A DNA stretch of 64,000 nt from Geodermatophilus sp. DSM 45219 (lineage in GTDB: Bacteria > Actinomycetota > Actinomycetes > Mycobacteriales > Geodermatophilaceae), in contig NZ_FNIQ01000004.1 in assembly GCF_900104025.1 (NCBI RefSeq), positions 248,001 to 312,000 on the forward strand, given 5' to 3'. The translations under genes were made by a program, and so were the position numbers. Below are positions 44,719-53,006 of the stretch, one piece after another (the first letter of the stretch is position 1; every line of letters starts with the position of its first letter). The notes below the pieces were generated by a model. It did not search any database, was not told the origin of the DNA, and was given only the letters and a program-made list of their open reading frames with translations.

Positions 44719-46419
44719 ATGACCGCACCACCGGAACCGGTCGGCACCGTCCACGTCGTCGACCCCTCGCCGCTGAACTGGCTGTTCATCACCTGGAACA
44801 CGATGGAGGAGCCGATCCGCATCGACGAGGCCGGGCGGGTCGTCTACTCGCTCGCCGAGTCCTCGGAGTGGCTCGACGAGCGCACCCTGGAGCTCCAGCT
44901 CCGCCGTGGCGTGCGCTTCCAGGACGGCGAGCACTTCACCGCGCACAACATCAAGCAGAACTTCGACGAGATGCAGCGGTGGGCCGCGCCCCACCCGCCG
45001 GGCACCTGGCTGAACTTCCCGGCGCCGGAGTCCACCGCCGAGGTCGTGGACGACCACACCCTGCGCTTCTCCTTCCCCGGCCCCGACGGGCTGGCCATCG
45101 GCAAGTTCCGCGGCTTCCACATCGCCAGCTCGGCCTTCTGGAACGGCAAGGACGCCCCCGGCTTCGGGTACAAGAAGTTCGGCTCCGGTGAGGGCCACTG
45201 GTAGGTGATCGACGAGCCGGGCCCGTGGGGCACCGGTCCGTTCACCCTGGTCCAGGGTGCCTCGTCGATCACCACCCGTCCCGCGATCATGAGCGCGGCG
45301 CCCTTCCGGGCGTCCTCGATCATCGAGAGCGAGCAGCGCGACCCGCAGGTCGTGCTGGAGGCCAACCGCGACCACTGGAACCGCGCCGCGCGCGGTCCCC
45401 GGATCGAGCGCGCCGTCTTCCGCAACGACCTGACACCCGACGAGGCGCTGCGCCTGGTGTGCGACACCGAGGGCGAGGTCGACATCGTCACCGAGGTGTC
45501 CCCGGCCGACGCCCAGCGGGTGCTGGACTCCGCGCACGCACGGCTGGTGGTGTCCGACGCCAACCGGGTGCTGGTCGGCATCCTCAACCGCGGCAGCGAC
45601 GCGCCGCTGCACGACGTCGAGGTGCGCCGGGCGCTGAACCGGGCCATCGACCGCGAGGCGGTCGTCGACCGGGGCCTGAACGGCTACGCCTCGGTCATCC
45701 CGGCCATGACGCCACCGTGGTGCAGCGGGTTCCCGGCGGGGGTGCAGCCGTACGAGCTCGACGCCGCGAGGGCGCGGGAGGCGTTCGCGCAGGCCGGCTG
45801 GCCGCCCCGCCGCCCGCTGCGGATCGCCACCCCGGAGTCCTTCGCGGCCATCGCGCACATCCTGGCGGCCGGCATCCGCTCCGCCCTCGACCTCATGGTC
45901 GAGGTGGTCGTGGTGCCGCCCGACCAGCTGCCGGCCGGCTCCCGCGCGCTGATCGAGAAGAAGCTCGACCTGCCGTGGGACGTGCTCCTGCACCCGTGGT
46001 TCGACCTGTCGTCGGAGGCGCCGCCGGCCGCGGTGCACCGGGAGTTCTTCGGCCTGGACGGCGCCTTCCGCGCCGGCCCACCGGACGACGGCTTCGACGC
46101 GCTGTTCGACGAGATGAAGGTGCAGCTGGACGGTGAGGCGCTGGTCGAGGTCGCCGAGCGGATCGACGCCTACGTGCACGACCAGGCGCTCGCACTGTTC
46201 ATCTGCGCACCGCAGGCGCTGTACGCGGTCAACGAGCACGTCACCTTCTCGCCGTACAAGACCACCTTCGAGCTCGCCGAGGTCACCGTCGACGAGCAGC
46301 ACTGGTCGGTCAGCGGCGGGCGCTCGGACACCGGCGGCGGGGACCTCGGCGACCGGACCGCCATCCGGCCGACGAGCGGCAAGCCGACCTTCTCGCAGGC
46401 CTCGGGGAACGCCTGCTGA
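44719..46419 (+). CDS. SBP_bac_5-like selenoprotein with in-frame UAG decoded as selenocysteine (Sec162)
   Basis: A 566-residue protein similar to family 5 (peptide/nickel) ABC substrate-binding proteins. Codons 1-161 end GEGHW, codon 162 is TAG (45202-45204), and the same frame continues VIDEPGPWGTGPFTL to 46419. Family motifs occur on both sides of the TAG (LRRGVRFQDGEHFTAHNIKQNF before; PDEALRLVCDTEGEVDIV and VRRALNRAIDREAVV after). So the gene is one unit with a single recoded codon. AGGGAGG at 44706-44712 supports the ATG at 44719. No signal peptide or lipobox is visible, so it seems cytosolic. It lies between tRNASec(CUA) and selA. The role is unknown; handling selenium or a metal is conceivable. 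If UAG is not recoded, a 161-aa truncated product results. Confidence 0.9.
45204..45246 (+). promoter_or_regulatory. Candidate bacterial SECIS hairpin directly after the UAG
   Basis: Starting at the last base of the UAG, GGTGA (45204-45208) pairs with TCACC (45242-45246). After a TCG bulge, 45212-45220 pairs with 45233-45241 (one A/C mismatch, one G-T pair). After a bulged A, GCCC (45221-45224) pairs with GGGC (45228-45231), leaving a GTG apical loop about 21 nt from the UAG. Position and the G-U in the loop fit a bacterial SECIS read by SelB. The fold was done by eye. Confidence 0.75.
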
Positions 46420-46466
46420 ACGCCTTGCCGCGGAGCCGGCCCGTCCGGTTCCGCGGCGGCCCCGCC

Positions 46467-46472
46467 TACCCT
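46467..46472 (+). promoter_or_regulatory. selA leaderless -10 box
   Basis: TACCCT lies 8 nt before the selA ATG, so selA-selB appear to have their own leaderless promoter separate from the selenoprotein gene. Confidence 0.45.
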
Positions 46473-46480
46473 CGGCGCCG

Positions 46481-47791
46481 ATGAGTCCCGACCCGCGGCG
46501 GCAGGTGCCCCGCACCGACGCGCTGCTCGCCGAGCCGCAGCTGGCCGCCGCCGCCGGCCGGCTGGGCCGCGACCTGGTCAAGGCCGCCGTCCAGGACGTG
46601 CAGCGGCGCATCCGGGACGGCGCCCTCGCCCCCGTCGGCGCGGTCGACGCCGTCCTGGGCGCGCTGCCGACGACGGCGAGCAGCCTGCGCCCGGTGCTCA
46701 ACGCGACCGGCGTCCTGGTGCACACGAACCTGGGTCGCGCGCCGCTGTCCCCGGCTGCCGTCGAGGCGGTCGTCGCCGCCAGCGGCACCACCGACGTGGA
46801 GCTCGACCTGGGCACCGGCCGCCGCGGCCCCCGGGGGGAGGCGGCGCTGGCCGCGCTGCGGGACGCCGTCCCCGCCGCAGAGGCCGCACTGGTGGTCAAC
46901 AACTGCGCCGCGGCGCTCGCCCTGGTCGCCACCGCGCTCGGCGGTGAGCTGGTCATCGCCCGCGGCGAGCTGGTCGAGATCGGCGACGGCTTCCGCATCC
47001 CCGAGCTGTTGGAGGCCACCGGCGCCCGGCTGCGCGAGGTGGGGACGACGAACCGCGTCGCGCTCGAGGACTACCGGCGCGCGCTGTCCGAGCACACCGG
47101 CGCGGTGCTCAAGGTGCACCCGTCGAACTTCGTCGTCCGCGGGTTCACCCGGGCGGTCGAGGTGGCCGAGCTCGCCGCCGGGCTGGCCGGGACCGGCCTC
47201 CCGCTGGTGGCCGACGTCGGCTCGGGGCTGCTGCGCCCGCACCCGGCGCTGCCCGGCGAGCCGGACCTGCAGACCACCCTCGCCGACGGCGCCGACCTGG
47301 TGCTGTGCAGCGGGGACAAGCTGCTCGGCGGGCCGCAGGCCGGGCTGGTGCTCGGCCGCGGCGATCTGGTGCAGCGGCTGCGGCGGCACCCGCTCTACCG
47401 GGCGTTCCGCGTGGACAAGACGACCCTCGCCGCGCTCGAGGCGACGCTGCGCGGCCCGCAGCCGCCGGTGCAGCAGATGCTCGCCGCCGACCTCGACAGC
47501 CTGCGCCGCCGCGCCGCCGCGCTCGCCGCCCGGCTGACCGCCGCCGGGCTCGACGCGGTCGCGGTCGACGCCGAGGCGCGCGTCGGCGGGGGAGGGGCGC
47601 CGGAGCACCCGCTGCCCAGCGCCGCGGTCTCGCTGCCCGCGGAGTTCGCGGTGCCGCTGCGCGCCGGCGCGCCGCCGGTGGTCGGGTACCTGGCCGGCGA
47701 CCGCACCCTGCTCGACCTGCGCAGCCTGCCGCCGTCGGACGACGAGGCGCTGGGGAGCGCGGTGCTGGAGGTGGCCCGCCGGTGGACGTGA
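46481..47791 (+). CDS. selA: L-seryl-tRNA(Sec) selenium transferase
   Basis: PLP enzyme that converts Ser-tRNASec to Sec-tRNASec using selenophosphate. The PLP lysine is Lys280 in CSGDKLLGGPQAG. The N-terminal tRNA-binding region and VLNATGVLVHTNLGRAPL are typical. Length is 436 aa. It must act on the unusual CUA tRNA encoded 2 kb upstream. selB starts inside its last codons. Confidence 0.96.
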   Translation: MSPDPRRQVPRTDALLAEPQLAAAAGRLGRDLVKAAVQDVQRRIRDGALAPVGAVDAVLGALPTTASSLRPVLNATGVLVHTNLGRAPLSPAAVEAVVAASGTTDVELDLGTGRRGPRGEAALAALRDAVPAAEAALVVNNCAAALALVATALGGELVIARGELVEIGDGFRIPELLEATGARLREVGTTNRVALEDYRRALSEHTGAVLKVHPSNFVVRGFTRAVEVAELAAGLAGTGLPLVADVGSGLLRPHPALPGEPDLQTTLADGADLVLCSGDKLLGGPQAGLVLGRGDLVQRLRRHPLYRAFRVDKTTLAALEATLRGPQPPVQQMLAADLDSLRRRAAALAARLTAAGLDAVAVDAEARVGGGGAPEHPLPSAAVSLPAEFAVPLRAGAPPVVGYLAGDRTLLDLRSLPPSDDEALGSAVLEVARRWT

Positions 47792-49542
47792 TCGCGACCG
47801 CGGGCCACGTCGACCACGGCAAGTCCACGCTGGTCCGCGCGCTCACCGGCATGGAGCCCGACCGGTGGGAGGAGGAGCGCCGCCGCGGGCTGACCATCGA
47901 CCTCGGCTTCGCCTGGACGACGCTGCCCTCGGGCCGCCGGCTCGCCGTCGTCGACGTCCCCGGGCACGAGCGGTTCGTCGGCAACATGCTGGCCGGCGTC
48001 GGCTCGGTGCCCGCCGCGCTGGTCGTCGTCGCGGCGGACGACGGCTGGTCGGCGCAGACCGCCGAGCACGTCGCCGTCCTCGACGCCCTCGGCGTGCGGC
48101 ACGCGCTGCTCGCCGTGACCAAGGCCGACCTCGCCGACCCCGCGCCGGTGCTCGCCGACGTGCGCGACCGGCTGGCCGCCACGTCGTTGGGGACCGGGCC
48201 GCTCCGCGAGGTTCCCGGGGTGGCGGTCAGCGCCGCCACGGGCGCGGGTGTGCCCGAGGTCGTCGCCGCGCTCGAGGCGCTGCTGGCGGGGCTGCCCGCC
48301 CCCGACCGGGACGCGCCGGTGCGGCTGTGGATCGACCGCGCCTTCCCGGTCAAGGGCGCCGGCACGGTGGTCACCGGCACGCTGGCCGCCGGCCGCGTCG
48401 GTGCCGGCGACCGGCTGCAACTCGGCGGGCGGGAGGTCGGCGTCCGCGGCGTGCACGCGCTGGGGCAGCCGGTCGAGCGGGCCGAGGCCACCGCACGGGT
48501 GGCGCTCAACCTGCGCGGGGTCGCCGTCGAGGACCTGTCCCGCGGCGACGCGCTGCTCACGCCGGGCGCGTTCCGCTCGACCGCCGAGCTCGACGTGACC
48601 CTCGCCCGCGCCGTCGAGGACCGGTTGCCCGCCGAAGTCGTCGTGCACGTCGGCTCGGCGGCCGTCCCGGCCCGGCTGCGCCCCCTGGAGGGGGCGGCCG
48701 TCCGGCTGCGGCTGGCCACCCCGCTGCCGCTGCGGGTCGGCGACCGGCTGCTGCTGCGCGACCCCGGCGCCCGCCGGGTGCTCGGCGCCGACGTGCGGGA
48801 CGTCGACCCGCCGGAGCTGCGCCGCCGCGGGGCCGCCCGCCTCCGGGCCGAGGAGCTGGCCGCCCAGCCGACCGGTCCGGCCGGCGCCGCGGCCGAGCTC
48901 GCCCGCCGCCGCTTCGTGCGGGCCGCGGACTTCGCCGCGATGGGCTGGCCGACCCCGGACGACGCCACGGCGGTGGGGCCCTGGCTGCTCGCCCCCGGGC
49001 TGGTCGAGGAGCTGGCCGGGAAGCTGCCCGCGGTCGTCGCCCGCTACCGGCAGCTGCGCCCGCTGGAACCGGGGCCGCCGGTGGCCGTCGTCCGCCGCGC
49101 GCTGGAGCTGCCGGACGACGAGCTGGTGCCGGCCGTCGTCCGTGCTCCGCTGGCCCTGCGCGAGGGCCGGGTGGCCGTCGCGACCGCCGGGCTGCCCGCG
49201 TGGGTGCAGCAGGCCGTCGACGCGATCCGCGCCCGGCTGGCCGCCGACCCGTTCGCCGCGCCCGACGCCGACGAGCTGCGCGCCGCGGGGCTCGGGCCGC
49301 GGGAGCTCGCGGCGGCCGTCCGCGACGGTCAGCTGGTGAAGGTCGCCGACGGGGTCTACCTGGCCCCCGGGGTCGAGGAGCAGGCGCGGGCCCGGCTGGC
49401 CGGCGTCCCGGCGCCGTTCACGCTCAGCCGGGCCCGCTCGGCGTGGGGCACCAGCCGGCGGGTCGCCGTCCCGCTGATGGAGTGGCTGGACGCGCGCGGG
49501 GTGACCGAGCGGCTGCCCGACGACACCCGCCGGCTGCGCTGA
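47782..49542 (+). CDS. selB: Selenocysteine-specific translation elongation factor
   Basis: EF-Tu-like factor that carries Sec-tRNASec to the recoded codon by binding the SECIS. The G domain has GHVDHGKST (residues 8-16), DVPGHERFVGNML and TKAD. Domains II-III follow, and the C-terminal half carries the winged helices that bind SECIS RNA. Length is 586 aa. GTG at 47782 gives the typical VDVIATAGH opening; GTG at 47788 would overlap the selA stop by only 4 nt and is an alternative. In this organism it should serve UAG rather than UGA. Confidence 0.95.
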   Translation: MDVIATAGHVDHGKSTLVRALTGMEPDRWEEERRRGLTIDLGFAWTTLPSGRRLAVVDVPGHERFVGNMLAGVGSVPAALVVVAADDGWSAQTAEHVAVLDALGVRHALLAVTKADLADPAPVLADVRDRLAATSLGTGPLREVPGVAVSAATGAGVPEVVAALEALLAGLPAPDRDAPVRLWIDRAFPVKGAGTVVTGTLAAGRVGAGDRLQLGGREVGVRGVHALGQPVERAEATARVALNLRGVAVEDLSRGDALLTPGAFRSTAELDVTLARAVEDRLPAEVVVHVGSAAVPARLRPLEGAAVRLRLATPLPLRVGDRLLLRDPGARRVLGADVRDVDPPELRRRGAARLRAEELAAQPTGPAGAAAELARRRFVRAADFAAMGWPTPDDATAVGPWLLAPGLVEELAGKLPAVVARYRQLRPLEPGPPVAVVRRALELPDDELVPAVVRAPLALREGRVAVATAGLPAWVQQAVDAIRARLAADPFAAPDADELRAAGLGPRELAAAVRDGQLVKVADGVYLAPGVEEQARARLAGVPAPFTLSRARSAWGTSRRVAVPLMEWLDARGVTERLPDDTRRLR

Positions 49543-49551
49543 CGACCTCTG

Positions 49552-49704
49552 TCAGCCGCCCGCCTGGCGCAGGAACACCTCGCGCTCGTCGCTGGCGTCC
49601 CCGGCGGGGACGGGGGAGGTGTCGACGCCCTCGACCGTGTCCTCGGGCCGCACGGGGTCGGGCAGGTGGCGGAACCGCTCGCGCCGGTCGTCGGGCTCGC
49701 TCAT
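49552..49704 (-). CDS. Short hydrophilic conserved-looking protein
   Basis: 50 aa: MSEPDDRRERFRHLPDPV, then EDTVEGVDTSPVPAGD and ending EVFLRQAGG. Strongly charged, with no membrane segment or cysteine. I recall similar short acidic proteins in actinobacteria but cannot name a family. It is convergent with selB (9-nt gap). The call rests mainly on its ordered, protein-like sequence. Confidence 0.5.
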   Translation of the reverse strand: MSEPDDRRERFRHLPDPVRPEDTVEGVDTSPVPAGDASDEREVFLRQAGG

Positions 49705-49814
49705 GCCGGGAGGGTCCTCCCGCGGACGGGCCGGGGCAAGGACCCGCCCGGCCGGTCCCGGGTGCTGCCCCGCCCCTCGTCCGGGCCGGGCCGGTCGCCG
49801 GCTCCGTGCTGTGG

Positions 49815-49871
49815 GTCCGGGACGCTCGTGCTCTGCCCACCGTGGTGGGCAGAGCACGAGCGTCCGCGGAC
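49815..49871. repeat. Long perfect palindrome at the end of the enoyl-CoA hydratase gene
   Basis: Arms of 22 nt at 49820-49841 and 49844-49865 (GGACGCTCGTGCTCTGCCC... and its complement) are separated by only 2 nt. Five further pairs (GTCCG/CGGAC) extend the stem outward. It ends 2 nt before the stop codon of the minus-strand gene, so it may be that gene's terminator. The GTGGGCAG core recalls repeat C. Confidence 0.7.
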
Positions 49872-49872
49872 C

Positions 49873-50643
49873 TCAGTCCGCCGCGGGCACCCAGCGGGCC
49901 GGGCGCTTCTCCCGGAACGCCGCGATGCCCTCCTGGCCCTCTGCGCTCGCGAAGAACCGTGCGGACAGCTCCAGCAGCTCCTCGGCCGAGCCGCGCAGCC
50001 CGCCGGCGCGCAGCAGGCGCTTGGTCTCGGCGAGCGCGGCCGGCGCCCCGGCGGCGAGCGCGGTGACCTGCGCGGCGACCGCGGCGTCCACCTCGTCGTC
50101 GGGCACGGCGAGGTCGACCAGCCCGCCGGCGGCCGCGGCGGCGGCGTCGAACACCTCGCCGGTCAGCATCAGCCGGTGCGCCGCGTGCGGCACCATCCGC
50201 GGCAGCACGACCGCCGAGATGACCGCCGGCACGATGCCCAGCCGCACCTCGGTGAACGCGAAGGTCGCCGAGCTCGCCGCGACGACGACGTCGCAGGCCG
50301 CCGCCAGCCCCACCCCGCCGGCGCGCGCCGGCCCGCGGAGGACGGCGACCACCGGTTTCGGCGAGCGCCACACCGTCTCCAGCAGCTCGGGCAGCTCGCG
50401 CACCCCCTGGTCACCGGCCGCGCCGCCGGCGGCCTCGGTGAGGTCCATCCCGGAGCAGAAGACCCGGCCGGTGTGGTCGAGCACGACCACCCGCACCGCG
50501 TCGTCGGCCAGCGCGCCGGCCAGCGCCTCGCGCACCTGCGCGCGCATCGCGCGGGACAGCGCGTTGCGGTTGGCGGGGGAGTCCAGCGTGAGGGTCGCGA
50601 CCCCCCGGGACGTCGAGACCTGCAGCACCGTGTCGTCGCTCAC
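49873..50643 (-). CDS. Enoyl-CoA hydratase/isomerase family protein
   Basis: Crotonase-fold enzyme of 256 aa. The oxyanion-hole segments are FCSGMDLTEA and GPARAGGVGLAAACDVVVAA. The position of the usual first catalytic Glu reads Arg/Ala-rich and the second glutamate lies in the VRLGIVPA region, so hydratase activity is uncertain. The GTG start at 50643 is preceded at 4 nt by GAGGAGG supplied by the 73-bp repeat at 50648. Confidence 0.85.
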   Translation of the reverse strand: MSDDTVLQVSTSRGVATLTLDSPANRNALSRAMRAQVREALAGALADDAVRVVVLDHTGRVFCSGMDLTEAAGGAAGDQGVRELPELLETVWRSPKPVVAVLRGPARAGGVGLAAACDVVVAASSATFAFTEVRLGIVPAVISAVVLPRMVPHAAHRLMLTGEVFDAAAAAAGGLVDLAVPDDEVDAAVAAQVTALAAGAPAALAETKRLLRAGGLRGSAEELLELSARFFASAEGQEGIAAFREKRPARWVPAAD

Positions 50644-50647
50644 GTGT

Positions 50648-50720
50648 CCTCCTCGCTGGCGCTCGTCGGCCGCGTTCGCGGCGCTGCTGTGCCCTCATGT
50701 GAGCTCGCGAGCTCGCTCAC
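50648..50720 (-). repeat. Dispersed 73-bp RBS-carrying repeat B, copy 2
   Basis: Ungapped match to 24260-24332 at 67 of 73 positions, in the same orientation relative to the gene it precedes. Its last bases, GCGAGGAGG, end 4 nt before the GTG of the enoyl-CoA hydratase gene, exactly as for znuC. It also contains the self-complementary block GAGCTCGCGAGCTC. Confidence 0.85.
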
Positions 50721-50758
50721 CACCGGGCATCCTGCCCGGCGCGGCACACTGGGGTCAG

Positions 50759-51979
50759 ATGAACACCGTCCTGCCGCTGCTGGAGTCCCCGCCGCGGACC
50801 CTGCAGCTCCCCGACTCCGCCCGCGAGGGGCTGACCCGCACGCCCTTCGGGCTCTACGTGCACGTGCCCTTCTGCGCCACCCGCTGCGGCTACTGCGACT
50901 TCAACACCTACACCGCGGACGAGCTGGGACCCGGCGCCAGCCGCGCGGAGTACGCCGGCACCGCGATCGCCGAGCTGCGCCAGGCCGCCGAGACCCTCGG
51001 CCCGGACCTGCCCACGGTCTCCACCGTCTTCGTCGGCGGCGGCACCCCCACGCTGCTGCCCGCCGACGACCTGGCCGCCGTCCTCGCCGAGGTCCGGCGG
51101 CTCTTCCCGGTCGCCGACGGCGTCGAGGTCACGACGGAGGCCAACCCCGAGACGGTGACGCCGGCGTCGCTGGCGACCCTGCGCGCGGCGGGCTTCACCC
51201 GGATCAGCCTGGGCATGCAGTCCGCGGCCGAGCACGTGCTCGCCGTCCTCGACCGCCGGCACACCCCCGGCCGGGCCGTCGAGGCCGCGGGCGAGGCGCG
51301 CGCGGCCGGGTTCGAGCACGTCAACCTGGACCTGATCTACGGGACGCCGGGGGAGACCGACGCCGACTGGAGCGCCTCGCTGGACGCCGTCCTGGCCGCG
51401 CCGGTGGACCACGTCAGCGCCTACGCCCTCATCGTCGAGGAGGGCACCCGGCTGGCCCGCCGCATCGACCGCGGCGAGCTGCCGGTGCCCGACGACGACG
51501 TCCTCGCCGACCGCTACGAACAGGCCGACGCCACCCTGCGCGCCGCCGGCTTCGACTGGTACGAGGTGTCGAACTGGGCGACCAGCGGGGCCGCCCGCTG
51601 CCGGCACAACGAGCTCTACTGGGCCAACGCCAACTGGTGGGGCGTCGGCCCCGGCGCGCACAGCCACGTCGGCGGGCTGCGCTGGTGGAACGTCAAGCAC
51701 CCCGCCGCCCACGCCGGCCGGCTGCTGCGCGGGGAGAGCCCGGTGCAGGACACCGAGCTGCTGGACGACGACGACCGCGCGCTGGAGACGGTGATGCTCG
51801 GCCTGCGGCTGCGCGAGGGGCTGCCGCTGACCGCGCTGTCGGAGGCCGGCCGCGCCCGCGCCGCCGACGCCGTCGTCCGTGGGCTGCTCGAGCCGGCCGC
51901 GCACGCCGCCGGCCGCGCCGTGCTCACCGACCGCGGCCGCCTGCTCGCCGACGCCCTGGTCCGCGACCTGACCGACTGA
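50759..51979 (+). CDS. hemW: Radical SAM heme chaperone HemW
   Basis: 406-aa radical SAM protein of the coproporphyrinogen-oxidase-like group. The 4Fe-4S ligands are in CATRCGYCDF. The HemW signature HNELYW follows, with GVGPGAHSHVGGLRWWN. The C-terminal HemN_C domain is present. The ATG at 50759 has CACACT 8 nt upstream, a plausible leaderless -10. Its position before hrcA-dnaJ is the usual actinobacterial one, here with an ABC/two-component cassette inserted between. Confidence 0.92.
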   Translation: MNTVLPLLESPPRTLQLPDSAREGLTRTPFGLYVHVPFCATRCGYCDFNTYTADELGPGASRAEYAGTAIAELRQAAETLGPDLPTVSTVFVGGGTPTLLPADDLAAVLAEVRRLFPVADGVEVTTEANPETVTPASLATLRAAGFTRISLGMQSAAEHVLAVLDRRHTPGRAVEAAGEARAAGFEHVNLDLIYGTPGETDADWSASLDAVLAAPVDHVSAYALIVEEGTRLARRIDRGELPVPDDDVLADRYEQADATLRAAGFDWYEVSNWATSGAARCRHNELYWANANWWGVGPGAHSHVGGLRWWNVKHPAAHAGRLLRGESPVQDTELLDDDDRALETVMLGLRLREGLPLTALSEAGRARAADAVVRGLLEPAAHAAGRAVLTDRGRLLADALVRDLTD

Positions 51980-51990
51980 CGCAGCTGCCT

Positions 51991-52002
51991 TTATCGCGAT
52001 AA
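51991..52002. promoter_or_regulatory. Perfect 12-bp palindrome TTATCGCGATAA, candidate operator
   Basis: AT-rich flanks make this stand out in very GC-rich DNA. It lies 11 nt after the hemW stop and 86 nt before the ABC ATPase GTG, where a repressor of the exporter cassette would bind. A hairpin (TCCCGCA/TGCGGGA, 52046-52063) follows. The binding protein is unknown. Confidence 0.5.
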
Positions 52003-52088
52003 TGGCGGCCTCGGGGCTGACGGATGTCAGGTCGGGGTCGCGACGTCCCGCACTACTGCGGGATCGGGCCGGGCCAGAGGCTGGTCCC

Positions 52089-53006
52089 GTGCCCACCCGA
52101 AGCGCTCTGGAGGTCCGCGACCTCACCGTCCGCTACGGCGACACCGTCGCCGTCGGCGGCCTCGACCTGCACCTGCGCACCGGCGAGACCGTCGCACTGC
52201 TCGGCCCCAACGGCGCCGGGAAGTCGACGGTGGTCAACGCCGTCCTCGGCCTGGTCCCGTCCACCGGCTCGGTGCTGGTGCTCGGCCGCACGCCCGCCGC
52301 GGCCGTCCGGGCCGGCTGCGTCGGCGCCATGCTGCAGCACGGCGGGCTGCCCGGCGAGGCCCGCGTCGGGGAGGTCGTCGAGCTGGTCCGGCGCAGCTTC
52401 GGGCGGGCCGGGCGAGCGATGGCGTGGCCGCTGGACGACCTCGTCGTCAACGCCGGCATCGAGGGCCTGCTCGGCCGCCCGGTCGACGCCCTCTCCGGCG
52501 GTCAGCGCCAGCGCGTGCTGCTCGCCCTCGCGCTGGCCGGCGGGCCACCGCTGCTGCTGCTCGACGAGCCCACCTCGGCCATGGACGTCGAGGGGCGCCG
52601 CGCCTTCTGGACGACGATGCGCCGGCTCGCCGACCGCGGCACCACCGTGGTCTTCGCCACCCACCACCTCGAGGAGGCCGACGCCGTCGCCGACCGCGTG
52701 GTCGTGGTCGCCGGCGGGCAGGTCGTCGCCGACGGCACCGCCGCACAGGTGAAGGCCGGCACCTCCGGGCGCACCGTCACCTTCACCGCCGCCGGGGGCG
52801 CCTTCGACGGCCTCCCCGGCGTGACCGCGACCGAGCGGTCCGGCGACCGGGTGGTCCTCACCACCGGCGACGTCGAGGCCACCCTCCGCGCGCTGCTGGC
52901 CGCCGGCCGGCGGCTGCCCGACCTCGACGTCCGTGGCGCCAGCCTGGAGGAGGCGGTGCTCTCCCTGACCAGCCGTCCCCGCACCCCGATCGGAGCCGAC
53001 CGATGA
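52089..53006 (+). CDS. ABC exporter ATP-binding protein
   Basis: 305-aa ATPase with Walker A GPNGAGKST, signature LSGGQRQR, Walker B LLLLDEPTSAMD and the H-loop in FATHH. A C-terminal extension typical of drug or antibiotic exporters follows. The GTG at 52089 begins just before ALEVRDLTVRYGD; an in-frame ATG at 52002 would add 29 residues without homology. It overlaps the permease gene by 4 nt. Substrate unknown. Confidence 0.9.
   Translation: MPTRSALEVRDLTVRYGDTVAVGGLDLHLRTGETVALLGPNGAGKSTVVNAVLGLVPSTGSVLVLGRTPAAAVRAGCVGAMLQHGGLPGEARVGEVVELVRRSFGRAGRAMAWPLDDLVVNAGIEGLLGRPVDALSGGQRQRVLLALALAGGPPLLLLDEPTSAMDVEGRRAFWTTMRRLADRGTTVVFATHHLEEADAVADRVVVVAGGQVVADGTAAQVKAGTSGRTVTFTAAGGAFDGLPGVTATERSGDRVVLTTGDVEATLRALLAAGRRLPDLDVRGASLEEAVLSLTSRPRTPIGADR

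Noticed and set aside
44719..45204. Reading the first part of the SBP-like gene as a complete 161-aa protein, with a second gene starting at GTG 45205
   Set aside because: Binding-protein homology runs through the TAG in the same frame, no ribosome binding site precedes 45205, and the gene lies beside a UAG-reading tRNASec with a SECIS-like hairpin at the codon.
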